A stretch of 64,000 nt of DNA from Macrosoma leucophasiata (Eukaryota; Arthropoda; Insecta; Lepidoptera; Hedylidae). This document shows positions 1 through 12,003 of the stretch, one piece after another; within the stretch, counting starts at the first letter, position 1; the number at the start of each line of letters is the position of its first letter. The DNA is taken from positions 8,494,001 through 8,558,000 of the forward strand of contig JAWQUS010000017.1 in NCBI GenBank assembly GCA_036365455.1, written 5' to 3'. Both the position numbers and the translations under genes were made by a program. A model generated the notes under the pieces. It was not told the DNA's origin, did no database searches, and saw nothing but the letters and a program-made list of their open reading frames with translations.

Positions 1-470
1 CGCATCATAGCTCCATGTTGATATGTCACCCTTAGACTGTGTGCAAGAATATGTGGCATACTGTGAGGAGCGGACCAGTTGGCGTCCGCGGTCTGCGAGC
101 TGAGCACCTACCGCGGGCACACGCCACTCGTGCGACGCGTACACATGTACTATTCCAACATCCTTAGATTTATTTATTTTTCTAATGGGGATCGCATAGA
201 GATGGACTGAGCTTAAGACTGTGGGCAAGATTATGTAGCATATTGTGTGGAGCGGACCGGTCGGCGTCCGTGGTCCGCGAGCTGAGCACCTGCCGCGGGC
301 ACACGCCACGCGTGCACCGCGCACACATGCACTATTACAACATCCTTTGATTTATTTATTTTCTAATAGCGATCGCATAGAGATGGACTAAGTTTAAGAC
401 TGTGTGCAAGGATTATGTGGCATATTGTGTGGCGCGAAACCGATCGGCGTCCGCGGTCCGCGGGCTGAGT
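1..470. repeat. GC-rich tandem repeat, 181-bp period
   Basis: GATCGCATAGAGATGGACT recurs at 190 and 371 (period 181). Each unit repeats GTGTGGAGCGGACC, GGTCGGCGTCCG, CGCGAGCTGAGCACCT, GCCGCGGGCACACGCCAC and the TTTATTTATTTTTCTAAT end. Two and a half units are visible and the array runs off the left edge. At about 470 it breaks into a SINE tail fragment (474-512). GC-rich satellite-like DNA in an AT-rich setting is unusual. Confidence 0.85.
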
Positions 471-630
471 ACTGAGTGATGGTAAGTGACGACTGCGGTC
501 TATAGACATACTATACAAAAAAATCGACGTTTGGCACTCGGGGACTGCCGCGGTAAAGCTATTGCATAGCATTTTTGTATCAACTTATGCAATTATAATT
601 ATTTATTTATTTTATTTATGCAGTATTTCT

Positions 631-1228
631 TTTTAGGGTTCCGTACCTTAAAAGGAAAAAAGGAACTCTTATAGGATCACTCGTGCGTCTGACTGTCTGT
701 CTGTCTGTCCGTCTGTCACAGCCGATTTGCTCCGAAACTACTCGATCGATTGAGTTGAACTTTGATGAATATATGTAAATTGGTGACCCAAAGATGAACA
801 CGTCAAGTAAAATAATAAATTTTAAACAGGGGTCCACTTTCGGGGGGTATAACAGAAAATAAAAAAACACATCAAATGAAAGAGGTTGTTGTCAGCATCT
901 CAGATATATTTTTTTTATAATTTTTGCATAATCAAATTTGAAGTTATTTAAGAAAAACGACGAAAATTGTCCATTCCCCCATTCCATGTCCCCCATCCAT
1001 GAAAAAAAGTAGAAAATAGTTCTTTGCCTATAGATTACTGGAAAACCTATAAGAAGTTTGAGTATTCAAATTAAATCGAAAATTCTTAGTAATATAACCC
1101 CCCCTGCCGGTACCACCGTAACCGCTTTGTCCCTGCATTTAAAATCTGTAATATTTTCGAAAATATTTATTTAAATAACGGAACCCTCACCACGCGAGTC
1201 GAACTCGCACTTGTCCGGTTTTTTTTTC
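631..1228. repeat. GGGTTCCGTA ... ACTTGTCCGGTTTTTT interspersed repeat
   Basis: Starts TTTTTAGGGTTCCGTACC, then CTGTCTGTCTGTCTGTCCGT, and ends ACGGAACCCTCACC and GCACTTGTCCGGTTTT. Same ends and order as 36466-37083, with a fragment at 48646-48725. The short minus-strand open frames in it are not conserved between copies. Confidence 0.7.
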
Positions 1229-1629
1229 TTTGATATTAATATTCAAGTTACACTTTTTGAGCGTGGTGACCGATGAGAAAACATTTTTTTTTTCTTTTAT
1301 TAAATAAAAAAGTTAATATTGTTTGAAATATTTTTATTATTCTACAATACATATAAACAGCTGCTTATGTATTCGTCCGATTTCGGAGCAGCTCGTCTCG
1401 ATTCGTGCGAGCTTCGTTGAGTCGTACAATACGTCTAGTTGCACGCACACAAACACCGTGTCGAAGACTGCCGAAAAGAAACGACGTTAGACAATGCACG
1501 GTCTTCAAGCCACACTTCCTTGCCCGTCGGAGTGGGGAACGTGAGGTTTTTTCGTTACGGAATTTCTGGATTCGGTCCCCGCGCTCAAGGCCCTCGATAG
1601 AAGCTATGCAATAGCTTAAAACCGGAGGT

Positions 1630-1783
1630 GAATATACAGATGCGTTGTCACCCCTGAGGCCTAGGTTGTTTCGCCTTTGTAATTGTTATTACGGAACCAT
1701 GCGTTACCATACTGGAACACTATAGTGCTGAAGACTACCAATGGGTGACGGCGATTTCTGACACTGGAACTCTACCACCAGTA
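1630..1783 (-). mobile_element. LINE-tailed SINE-like repeat, head half
   Basis: CAGATGCGTTGTCACCCCTG, TGGAACACTATAGTGCTGAA and CTGGAACTCTACCACCAGTA. The tail is missing. Confidence 0.65.
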
Positions 1784-2084
1784 ATTACTAGCACAGAGGT
1801 GGTACAATGCTTATATATGTATGTATATATCTGCACGCCAAGTGATTATAAAAAGTAGTAATGAATACGGAGTTCAATATAGGTAGGTAGCATCATAAGT
1901 TTGTGTACTTAATTATTTTATTTAGAAAACTAATATGATTTTTACAAAGATTTTTTTATACAGTTAATTTCTTCTGCGATCAAAATATTCACCAAAACTT
2001 ATTTACTAAATCCATTCTAATAAAATAACAAATCGAACAGTAAACACATATTTCATGTTAAATATTAATAAAGTTCGTTATGCG

Positions 2085-2290
2085 CTAACCCTATACCGTC
2101 CTCGGTCCGCGCAAGCGCAAGATAAGCCGGGACGTGTGCATTTTATTTATTTTAACATTTTTTAAGGTGGCCGCACCGGCGTGGGCGGTTTATTTCTTAT
2201 TGCAAGCGAGGCGGTAAGTCACGAAGTGGCCCGCGCCACCTTGAGGGCTAAATAGCACCTACGCGCTGCCGCACCGTGGCCCGGCCTTAC
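2085..2290. other. GC-rich inverted-repeat block, unassigned
   Basis: AAGGTGGCCGCACCGGCGTG and (further on) GTGGCCCGCGCCACCTTGAG are partly self-complementary around GGCGG. No second copy seen in the window. Confidence 0.3.
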
Positions 2291-3023
2291 TATTTTTATT
2301 TCCCTACTGAAATAGAGCACATTGTTTTCGCTTAAACACATCTTGATGATGTCGGGGTTAGTAAATTCTTGGAGTTTTTATTGGCTGCGAGACACATTTT
2401 TTCTTATGATTGTATTTTATGGCAAAATCTGTTTTGAAATGACATTATTCTTTATCACATTTTAAAGAATTGGAATGTCACTGGTAACAGATTGTAATTT
2501 CTACTAAATTCTAACTACCAGGTAGACAGAATTTAATAGATCGTCGGTGAAATACAATATCAGTTACAGAAATGTAGTCTTGCTTATAAAAAACACAAGC
2601 TTTTCCACAGCCAAAATAAGTTAGTGGTAAGTTTCGAGTAGCTGTCGTTGATTAATTGAAATCAAGTATACCTTACCTTGTTTCTACCCTCGGGGCAGTA
2701 GGAGGGTTTTCACCCAATCAACCACCAGATCGATCATATTCCTTGAAATCTTGAATATAAGTCGATATTACTGTTCATGTTTAAGGTACCTCACGATCAT
2801 AAAAGGTCTGAAGCGATTCCCAGTTGTGTACCTACTTATTGCGATTATGCATTAAGATGATCACACGTGCACAGCGTGCCCGACTGTACATTATAGTACA
2901 AGAGCTGGTGAATGAATTATTATGGCTATTTTAATTTAATCAACATATTTTTGTAATCCGTAATTTCTCTTAAATCAAAGCTAAAGAAGATAGAGAAAAT
3001 ATTTATTTCTATTTGTTACAGCA

Positions 3024-3152
3024 TTAGTAGTAGAGCTCCAGAGACCGAGCTCGAGTGTGTAGACATCGCCGCACAGTGTTTTTCGTACAGCAGCAGCGTT
3101 CATTAGCATTATCGTGTTCCAGTTAGATGGTAATGTAGGCCCGTAGTAATAA
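3024..3152 (+). mobile_element. LINE-tailed SINE-like repeat, head fragment
   Basis: TTAGTAGTAGAGCTCCAGAG, GTTCATTAGCATTATCGTGT and AGTTAGATGGTAATGTAGGC; the tail is missing. Confidence 0.65.
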
Positions 3153-3601
3153 AGCAATCCGTGGGTGAAATATTAAGCTTTAAACTGACAATTTTTATTA
3201 GAACCAAGTGTTCCCTCCCACTCCATACCATCAAAATGGTAGCATTGGGAGGTGTGAAAAAAATTAAGTCAGGTAAGCTTCACAAGTTTACGAGTAATAA
3301 GTACCTACTCAAACAACTGAAAATTGTATTTGATGATATTGCGTGTGGTCCGACGGTTGAAAGAATGTTTTTTTAGTAAATATCTTTAGACTATAAATAA
3401 GTTACTCTCGTATATTCTCAACAGAATGGGCAGAAATATATGGATAGAAAATGTAAATAATGATACAGTTCACATTGATGTTTTTTAGTGAATATCGCAG
3501 GCTTTACACATGTATTGGAAAACTTAGCGTATTGACGTAAAGTGAACTAAAACCTGTTCTTTTCTTTCTTTGGACCAGAAATTCCAACGCCTTATTTTAT
3601 C

Positions 3602-3784
3602 TTAGACCGAAAAACCCTTTTTCAATTTTAGACATTCTAATACGTCCCTATCAAAATACACACCAGCTCCTGTACCACGAGGTACATATACAGTGTTGTT
3701 CGCGTGTATAATTATTGGAACCGTTCGGTTCGTGACAAGACCGTCCTCCCGCGGCCACTCTAGCACGACCACGCCGCGCCGCAC
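3602..3784 (-). other. Coding-like open segment, function unknown
   Basis: 60 codons to a stop: RRGVVVLEWPREDGLVTNRT, VPIIIHANNTVYVPRGTGAG and VYFDRDVLECLKLKKG. Codon use in the first third is GC-rich, unlike the surroundings, and the text looks protein-like. There is no ATG and no good acceptor just upstream, so a gene fragment or relic exon is possible. I do not recognise a family. Confidence 0.25.
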
Positions 3785-4789
3785 GCGAAATTATTAAGGT
3801 CAACATTTTAAAATTGGAAACGAAAAATGCTGAAATGGAAATGAATTCTTTTACCTGAATGATATTATCTATCTATACTTATAATAAAACTGTAGAATAG
3901 GAATGAAAGATAAAAGATAGATCTATACATAATATACGTAGTAGTTAGTAGCACTAATTCACTGAAACGTTACAAAATTTTATAATAATTGTCTATAAAA
4001 AAATGTTATGCGTAGAAGTTTAAAATAGCCTTTTGGAAAAAACGGGTCAGCATGGGATGGACGTTTGTACGTTGTACGAGTAGGTACTTACACGACTGCG
4101 TTTAAACACACAATTAGCAATTTTTCGCAATCCTAGCATCCTGTGTGCTTTTACCCCCGATGGCCATACGCCTAATATCGTGTACAATAAATGTTTATAT
4201 CCAAAAGCGCTGCCTAAAGTCCCAAAAGTACACATTTTATTCGGTTGTACTTAATCAAATTATTAAAAAAATAACAAAACAAAACAAATTCAGTTTTGGT
4301 ACTTATAAAATCTTATAACATTTAATTACAATGAAGATCAGAGTAAGGGTCCTGTGGTGCTAAACATGGCACTCCTAATTAAAATTAGGTCTACCGAAAA
4401 ATAAATGTACATTTACCGCGTAATTTGAGGGCCAGCACGTTGATGAAAGTTGTTGGTGGGACTCGCCGCTCGATAAAATTCCCAACGGCTATTTTGTTTT
4501 TTAAGGCGCGCATTAACAGCCAGGGTAATTAAGCATCGAAATGTCGTCGCCATTCTGAAGGCGTCGTCCTAAGGAATGGCTACTACACAAACCAAATGAC
4601 CACAAGACAGGGTTATTATTTTCTTCTGTGATGAAAAAAATACAATATTTTGATTGCTATTCGAAACAACTGAAACAGTTTTGCTATTTTGAAAACTTAC
4701 CTACTTAGTTGGTACATTTGCTTTGATTTCCAAATGACACAAACTGGAATACAGTTTCTTTTTTTTTTTTCGTTTACAGTATTACTGTT

Positions 4790-5060
4790 GGCAAAATGCC
4801 TCTACAGCGTAACCGGACATGAGAAGCGCATAGCTCCTATGGGAGCTTTGCCTGGATTAACGTAGTTGGCACTTCAGCACGAGTGCCATACGGCCGCACT
4901 GTAGTGCCCACTGCGTGGGGAGAGGGTGGCGACGAGCCTAAGGGCACCTCCGAACGAGGTACGGACGAGGGAACGGAGTATAAGAAAAAAAGAAATATGG
5001 ATCCTCGTCGGCGCCGGCGCGGACGGTGTATCTGTGTGGTATGTTTCAAACAAAGTGTAG
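4790..5060. other. GC-rich block, possible LINE 5' leader fragment
   Basis: CGTAACCGGACATGAGAAGC, AGCTCCTATGGGAGCTTTGC and CACTTCAGCACGAGTGCCAT are hairpin-rich. Both strands show about 70-codon frames without recognisable motifs. It looks like a transposon leader, by composition and by resemblance to LINE leaders only. Confidence 0.3.
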
Positions 5061-5319
5061 ATATAAGTACTTTACTTACAGGAAATGATAATTAAAAAAT
5101 TGCCATCTAACTATGACCATCTAACTAGATATAAGCACAGTCTAAAGAAAACGAACGTGTATAACGAAATATAAGTATGTAGCGATATGACACCTTATGA
5201 AATCATCAACATCACGGCACTACGTACTAGTACTTTAAACTAGTCTATTACATCAAAGTAAAAGACTATACATACACAAACAATCAGAGTTTATAAAAAA
5301 ATACCCCAACAGCTCGAGT

Positions 5320-5640
5320 ACTACATCTATAATATTATAAAGATGTAAAATTTGTAACTTTGTTTGTTTGTTTGTTTGGATGTTGGGGCTAATCTCAGGT
5401 ATTACAGGTCCGATTTGAAAAAATATTTCTGTACTAGACAGTCTATTTATCGGGAAGTACTATAGGCTATATATCATTACGCTAAGACTAACAGGAGCTG
5501 AGAACTAATGAAGAATGTTTCAAAATCGGGGGATTTTTTTTCTATTGAGAGCTTCCGCTGCGTAAAGTTTCGCAAAAGTTATGTATGACAGAAATGTTCC
5601 CGTTCAAAAAAAGTCCGCAGCAGTATATGTCATGATATGT
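5320..5640 (+). mobile_element. Possible Helitron-like 5' segment
   Basis: TACATCTATAATATTATAAA, (TTTG)n and the text CAGGTCCGATTTGAAAAAAT ... TACTATAGGCTATATATCAT resemble the 5' half of Helitron-like repeats. No matching CTAG end was found; it runs into a GC-rich unassigned block. Confidence 0.4.
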
Positions 5641-5940
5641 CTACTCCGTGAAAACCATCCGTCTACACCAACTAAAAACCCCTGGGTGTTCCGACTCGTC
5701 CGCCATCAGTGGCGGGGTCACGGGAACTCTATCGCACATCTAAAGGCGGGACCACCGTTAAGAGGCTGGGGATAGGGTGCTCCTCACCACAGCAGCGAGT
5801 GGCGGGCAGAGCCACGCCAAACACCGCTCCGTCGCTGGGCTCCTCTTAGCTTCGCCGGTGTGGCTCAATCCACCGACTTAGCCCCAGCGCCACGACAAGG
5901 CTGAAACGCTCGGAGGGGTTAGGAACTAACCTAACCTAAC
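5640..5940. other. GC-rich block ending in CCTAACCTAA
   Basis: Sharply GC-rich (GGCGGGACCACCGTTAAGAG, GTCGCTGGGCTCCTCTTAGC) between AT-rich flanks, ending ACTAACCTAACCTAACAC. The last 10-15 bases resemble insect telomeric repeats (TTAGG inverted), but two units may be chance. Probably a LINE leader; no protein recognised. Confidence 0.3.
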
Positions 5941-7232
5941 ACTACGCTACCGAGGCAACCTGTGCTAAATAAATATTTTTCTGTTTTTCTTCTAAACAAG
6001 TTACATGAAGGAAAATCCTTTAAAGGTCACAATTACCTTACATGTATCAGGTACAATTAATTACAAAACCTGTGTAAACATACGAGCAAAATCAACTGAG
6101 ATTTAAAGAATGGAATTCGTAACATCGTGATCGTTTGTACCATTAAATAACGCCAGCAAAAACTGAATCACGTTAAGCACAATTGGTTAATCAATTCAAT
6201 TAATTTGAAAGGATAGCTACCATTCGATCGGTGGCAATGGAATGTAACCGTAATTGGTTCGATTAATGCTCACCCTAAAGAATTGATTCTTTCTTTGTAT
6301 CGAGATCAGACATATTGAAGGCATGTTTGGAATGGATCGGCCTTGCTACCTACGCTCTGCAGAATAAAGATAAAATCGTTAATGAAGCTCAGTACGGAAA
6401 GACAGATAAGCTGGTTAAGCTATTAATTTCAGTAGAAGCTACGCATGTATAAGATTATAGATAGCATTTTGTAGAAAACTTACTTTTTAGTTAGCTTTGT
6501 TGCACGTTAAATCTAAAATATTTAAAAATATAAATGTACAATTTAATATTTGTGGTTCAGTTATGTGGAATGCTAATGTAATCAAAGTAATTGAATCATT
6601 CGCAAATTCAATTAAGGAAGATGTTAAAAAACATGAAGGAGGAGGTAAAAGATCTATTCTAATATGTATACCGCAAAGTATATAAAAGTGTTCATGACTG
6701 TGTAGAATAATGTCCCCGTGACGTGAAAGAGGCTGAAAGTTGACCTAAACCATTTGAATCCTTTTATTTGGATTTAAGTACACCTTTCAATGAAGCACGA
6801 TAACCGCAAATTTAAATAGTTATTACAGTAAAATTGTTGCTTATCAGAATCGAGTATTACCTACTCTTTAGGGGTAGATAGAGTTGACCAATTGATCAAT
6901 AAATTCATTCATAGAACCAAAATATTAAACTCGAGTTTTTTCATAAATTCAAACCTCCCTCCTCCTCCATAAATTCAAACCTCCTCCTCCCCCGAAAACC
7001 ATATTGATTCGAATCGAAGTGCGATAAATCAATGTTCAAAAATCGACGATAGAAACATCAATTTCTCAAAAATCGATCCACCTGTTTTCGATTTGCTTCC
7101 TGAGTTTATACCTAAAGTACAAATCCAATCATGGAAAACAAATAAGGGCAGGATTTTAATTTAGTTTTGGTGAACTCTTTGTCATTCATTTCGTTCTCTA
7201 TGGTTGGGTTAATACCTCCCTATTTTGAAATG
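5941..7232. other. No gene recognised
   Basis: AT-rich sequence. A short near-duplication of TTCAAACCTCC(CT)CCTCC lies at 6949-6990. A 62-codon frame at 6497 lacks domain-like features. Confidence 0.5.
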
Positions 7233-7522
7233 ATTTTTTTTTCTGTAAAGAAAGTGGCAAACAATCATACAGATCACATTGATGTTAAGTGATGACTGTA
7301 GCCTATAGACACTCACACAAAGACCAAGGTCAAAATGCAGATGCGTTACCACTCCTAGGGCCTAAGGTATTATGCCTCTGTGCCGGAAATTACAAGGCCA
7401 TACATTACCACCTGACCGGAACACGATAGTGCTGAACACTACCATTTAGCGGCAAGTATATTAGATAATGCGCTGGAGCCTACGCCCACGAGCTCCGACA
7501 CTGGAGCTCTACCACCAGTAAA
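7233..7522 (-). mobile_element. LINE-tailed SINE-like repeat
   Basis: Minus-strand copy with all blocks, from the tail (AAGTGGCAAACAATCATACA) to the head (GGAGCTCTACCACCAGTA). Confidence 0.8.
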
Positions 7523-9144
7523 AATTGTATGTTTGTTATTAAAACAAAATAATCGTGAAAATCTGTCTAAAGTAAAAGATCGCTCCAATGGGCGAATCCA
7601 GTACTAGATCGATCGATTAAAATAATCGAAAAGAAATCAATTTTCCGATTAATCGATCTCAGTTCACCATTGCTACTCACTATTCGGTCTGAGCTTACGA
7701 AAAAACTCGAGCATGTCGAAGTCTGACACGTCAATTCTCCCGACCGCACGCGCGACTACAGCCGCTGTGGGTGGTGAATCTCTAATTTTTTTTCACGTTT
7801 TTTTTTACTTGACACGTGATCACCATGTAAACAACCTCTGCGGCAGCCGAGTCGGGTTTAGATCCGCTGCAATTTTTTTTATTAACATTAAACTTAACCG
7901 TCTTTTATTTTATTACCGCCATCCAAGGAGGTTACATGTGTTATACCTACTAACTCATTAGTGATTCACATGTGATAGCAGAGAATATGTAACAACACTA
8001 CGGTGACAGGAAGAATTCCAGGGCCAATTTGAAGGCGTCCGCACTACCCACACACACACAACCACGTATCCTATCTCATTTACCTACTTAATTTGGCTTT
8101 TTGCATTGCAAGACTTAAGTATCATACCATCCTAAATGTTTTGCGCTTGTGTTAGTAGGTGACAAGGTAGGTACCATTCAAAATACCTTACCAAAATACC
8201 ATAAATCTTACCGTCGTATATACCTACATCAAAAGTTATTTCAGCATACTATTTGGTACTTTTGGTAGCAAACAAATTAGTTGTGGATTTCTATACCTAG
8301 CATAATAAAAAGCCCACTTATCAGATAAAGATTTTTCCTATTAGGTACCGAATTCGCCCTGAACAAGTCTAATATGGCGTCGACCACCAAGTGTTTCTAT
8401 CAGCCAACGACGGAGGTCTCTCACAAAAACTAACAACCTATTTCAAAATTCGAACCACAAGTTCCGATTACCAAACTCATTGTCCTTCCTTTCGGGCGAT
8501 TTTACAAAAAAAGAGGTTTCTGACATCTACATTTTGCAAACCCTATAAAAGCATCAATTAAACACGACTTACGACGACATAAAATTGTAAGATAAATAGG
8601 TAAGATTAAAGATACTAAAGATGGAGAAAATATTTTAATGTCAAGGTTCAAAAATAGTATCGTCACAATTAATAAGCACGCATGAACCGATTTGCATGTC
8701 CCGAACCTCGTCTCTCATTACATCTTGTCACGCGTCATAACACTGATTAATTGGCCTCCAATGCACTGGTGAATACAAAAAGCGTAAAAAATAAAGAAGA
8801 ATGACATCAGGCAAACGACCTTTTGGTAACGAGGAGCCGACACTCAGAGCTTGAGGGCCACCGATCCGCTTGACAACTTCAATTTATATGCAACCCCATG
8901 TCTACACTCATTCTCAGTTTGAATGATAGGTAATAAAATAAAGTCCGGTACCGATCACTCACTAAATCATTACCGTTCCGTTGGCACCACCCATGCCTCG
9001 ACCGGTTTGTTACGGATACGTATACCTAGAGTTATAAGCTGAAAAGTTTAATTTTCTTTTAGTGTTGCAGAGAATTTGTGGCAATTTTTATGAATTTTCA
9101 TATGAGACCGTGTAATAGTTTGTCAGTTTTTCTTCTATTAAAAA
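7523..9144. other. No gene recognised
   Basis: Unique-looking AT-rich DNA with small GC-richer spots at 7735-7770 and 8350-8420. Frames of 60-82 codons have no recognisable motifs. Confidence 0.5.
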
Positions 9145-9266
9145 CTAGCGGTTCGCCCCGGCTTCGCATGGGTATGAATGAAATATAGGCTAATATAGCT
9201 TATGTCACTCAGTGAATATGCAGCTTTCTAATGGTGAAATATTTTTTGAAATCAGTCTAGTTGTTT
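9145..9266 (-). mobile_element. Helitron 3' end fragment
   Basis: Inverted copy of a Helitron end: CTAGCGGTTCGCCCCGGCTT, then TTTCTAATGGTGAAATATTT, corresponding to the 3' half of the element at 13572-13751. The 5' end is missing; an RTE-like LINE tail abuts it. Confidence 0.65.
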
Positions 9267-9340
9267 TTGTATGTATGTATGTATTCACGCCAGGCCCCTA
9301 ACGAGGTAGGCAGAGAGTGTGGAGCGCCAGAAAATGTAAA
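9267..9340 (-). mobile_element. RTE-like LINE 3' terminus (very short) with (ATAC)n tail
   Basis: TTCACGCCAGGCCCCTAACG and AGGTAGGCAGAGAGTGTGGA match the 3' terminus of the two longer RTE-like copies and are again preceded by GTATGTATGTATGTAT. A 5'-truncated insertion, next to Helitron and TIR-element sequence. Confidence 0.65.
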
Positions 9341-9364
9341 AACGTGAAAACGTTACAAACATAG

Positions 9365-9846
9365 ACAACGTGTAACAGGATTGAATGTACAACTCGAAAC
9401 TAGTTAGTTCAGAATCAATAACCGAATCGATTTCAGGCATTTTTGATATAGGTAATATTTTGTCCCAAAGTGAATTACAATTAAGGAAATTATGGTCACC
9501 CATTTGGTGAACAGTCAATACGAACGAAAATGAGACTAACGTCTATCCATAATAAAATGCTAGCCTCAACAAGTTTATTAGAATTCGTTGAGACGTGCTT
9601 TTTATTATAAATAATATTTCAAAAATAAAATAGTTTAAAATAAAAAAATATTTATTACTAGAGAGTGTTAAATAAGGGTACACAAGTTACGCTACGTCAC
9701 TTTTTTTCGGTTCGTGTTTTATGTGTAACCGTAGGTTATTACAAATAGGTTATTATAAAAAAATATACTGTTCGTGCAAATAAAGGACAACTTATTTGTT
9801 TAAATAAAAAATATTAAATACATAACAATATACCGTTACAGGTTGT
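9365..9846. mobile_element. TIR element ACAACGTGTAACAGG, copy 1
   Basis: ACAACGTGTAACAGGATTGA at the left and (inverted) TACAACCTGTAACGG at the right. The first ~220 bp (CGAATCGATTTCAGGCATTT, GGTCACCCATTTGGTGAACA) and a block with GTTAAATAAGGGTAC are shared in order with the copy at 44494-45051. A 77-codon minus frame across it is not conserved in the other copy. Confidence 0.75.
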
Positions 9847-10398
9847 ATACAAAAAACAATTGTTTACTCTTTGTAATATTAAGTATAGATAAACATTCAC
9901 TCTACTCATTAATATACAAAAAATGACTCTACTGTACTAATTCTGAAAATCGTTTTCGAAATGCAGTTGTAATTCTTAAAAGAGTGACAAAAGCCCGAGA
10001 AAACCTGACAAATCTTGAGTTTTTATAACCGCCCAAAAACCGACGTTTCACTTCTTCATTATTTTTATAAATTGATTGCAAAATTAATAACGTCAATAAG
10101 ACCTAATGTTAGTCGGAAATTATGAGGGTATCGAAATTAAATTTAAACAACGCCCGTGGCGTCCACTTGGGTGGCTCGACAGATGTTGCAAAATGATTTT
10201 TTGAAATCTAATTATTTCTTCAAATATTAGAACCGGTACATAGAGTGAGTGCGCCGATTTACTCAATTACTTCGGGCATATATTAATTTAATGAATCTTT
10301 TATAACATGAAAATAAAAAATCTACATATTGGCCATCGGTTTTTGTCTATAAGCTGCAGTAGATATTTATTTACATCATCAATTAGAACTGTGTAGAT

Positions 10399-10582
10399 CA
10401 GTGACTCCCAAAGTGGTCCATATAGACCCCCTGGGGTCCATGGGAGACTCGATGGGGTCTACGTATATGCGTAAATAAAAATGGGATATATGGAAAAGTC
10501 ATATAAATGTTAGGAAGGGGGTCTACAGAAACCAGAAAAAAATTGAAAGGGGTCTACAAGAAAAATAGTTTGAAAACCTCTG
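10399..10582. mobile_element. hAT-type MITE with perfect 8-bp target-site duplication
   Basis: 184-bp element starting CAGTGACTCCCAAAGTGG and ending AGTTTGAAAACCTCTG, an imperfect terminal inverted repeat of the hAT CAGNG...TCAAA type. The 8 bp on both sides are identical: GTGTAGAT at 10391-10398 and 10583-10590. Eight-base duplications are the hAT hallmark. It has no coding capacity; the repeated GGGGTCTAC blocks inside are typical of this MITE type. Confidence 0.9.
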
Positions 10583-10590
10583 GTGTAGAT

Positions 10591-11825
10591 ACTAGTTTGC
10601 CATCATCTTTTTTGTTACGATTCGCATGTGGAAATATGATAATCAATACAAATTATTATAATAAGACAGTAAAAATAGAGTGTCTGCACATTAAATTTTA
10701 TTCGAAAAAAAACGGATAGAATGCGATTAAAAAAAGAAACAGATACAAAAAAAAAACAATTTTTGGAATTTATATCTTTCTGTCTGGTATGTTATAACTT
10801 TGAAACTTCTCAACGGATTTTAACGCGGTTTTCACAGGAAGATTACAGGTGGATTACATATGGGAATTTAAAATTAGGATTCTCTCTTATAAGTAAGAGA
10901 GATAAATAATTGTTCATAATAGATCAGATCTGTTTCAGTTCAATGAAAGCAATAAAATATTGAGTATTGAGTAGATTGAAATGACCTTGAGATATAATAA
11001 CCTCTGACCTATTTAAACTCAAATTCAATTAATAGTGATCAATAACATTTTATTTTCTAGGGTTTTTTTCGATATGCCTGGAATTGTTTTAGGTATATGA
11101 GTGTATTTAACGTAGTTTTTTAAAGTTTGTGTTGGGGATGTTTCCATGTCAACTGTTAATATGCGATTATGTGAAATCGTGGTAAATTTACTTATGCTGA
11201 CCGTGCAAGCAAGGTCTTGTCTAGTGCTATATAGGTCAATGACCTACAATAATAACTTTCCGAACGTTTACAATAACTCATATCTTTTTTAATTAACTAA
11301 AAATAAAAAAGAGTAAATTTTTAAGCAAAAAAAGTTGAATTTAACTCGCTACTATGCATCCTGAATGAAAATAATTAAGCGATGCCGTGATTGCGGTAAA
11401 TTGCCGCCGTCGAAGCAATAATTCTTCCAATAACCCTCCATTAGTGTCGAGACAGTGCAAACAAACGGCAATAATCAAACGTGCTTGACGAATTCCTCAG
11501 ACCACCGGGGATGATTTTATTAATGTCTTCATGAAAAAATCATTCGCAACAGAATTTTGATTATTGGTAATGCCCAAAATTTACTTTAATAATCTGAAAA
11601 TAAAATAAGTGTTATTTAACGCAATAAGTGCACTGCATATTAATAACTGCTGCGGTGGGTTAGTAGCCCATTATTGGTTAAATTACACACGAATTGCTGA
11701 ATTTGAGGTCATATTCGATGCGAGATTGAGAGAGTGAATTAAGTTAATTAATTGTATAAAATTGGAATGTTTCACTGGAATAATTTTAGTAAGCTCTCTA
11801 CGTGTTACAATCCACAAAAACATAG
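10591..11825. other. No gene recognised
   Basis: AT-rich. The 62-codon frame at 10721 includes text resembling Helitron/MITE interiors (AACTTCTCAACGGATTTTAA), so an eroded repeat is likely. Confidence 0.45.
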
Positions 11826-12003
11826 TAGTCTAGATCCGAATCTAGGTCGACCTTCACCTTCACCTTTTTTTTGTTAAGTAATGATAGCTATGAACATATT
11901 TTGATACAAGACGCGTTTGTTTATGTATGAAATTTGATAAAAACAATGTTTCATTCGGTAAACAAATAGGTGAAGGTCGACCTAGATTCGGATCCTCAAC
12001 TAT
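11826..12003. mobile_element. MITE with 27-bp perfect inverted repeats
   Basis: GATCCGAATCTAGGTCGACC... at 11833-11859 is perfectly inverted at 11968-11994. The outer ends TAGTCTAGATCC and GGATCCTCAACTA extend the repeat imperfectly. The interior of about 108 bp is AT-rich and non-coding. Superfamily not determined. Confidence 0.75.

Noticed and set aside
5900..5945. Telomere-specific retrotransposon insertion (CCTAACCTAAC)
   Set aside because: Only about two telomere-like units and no other telomeric context; left as a composition note.
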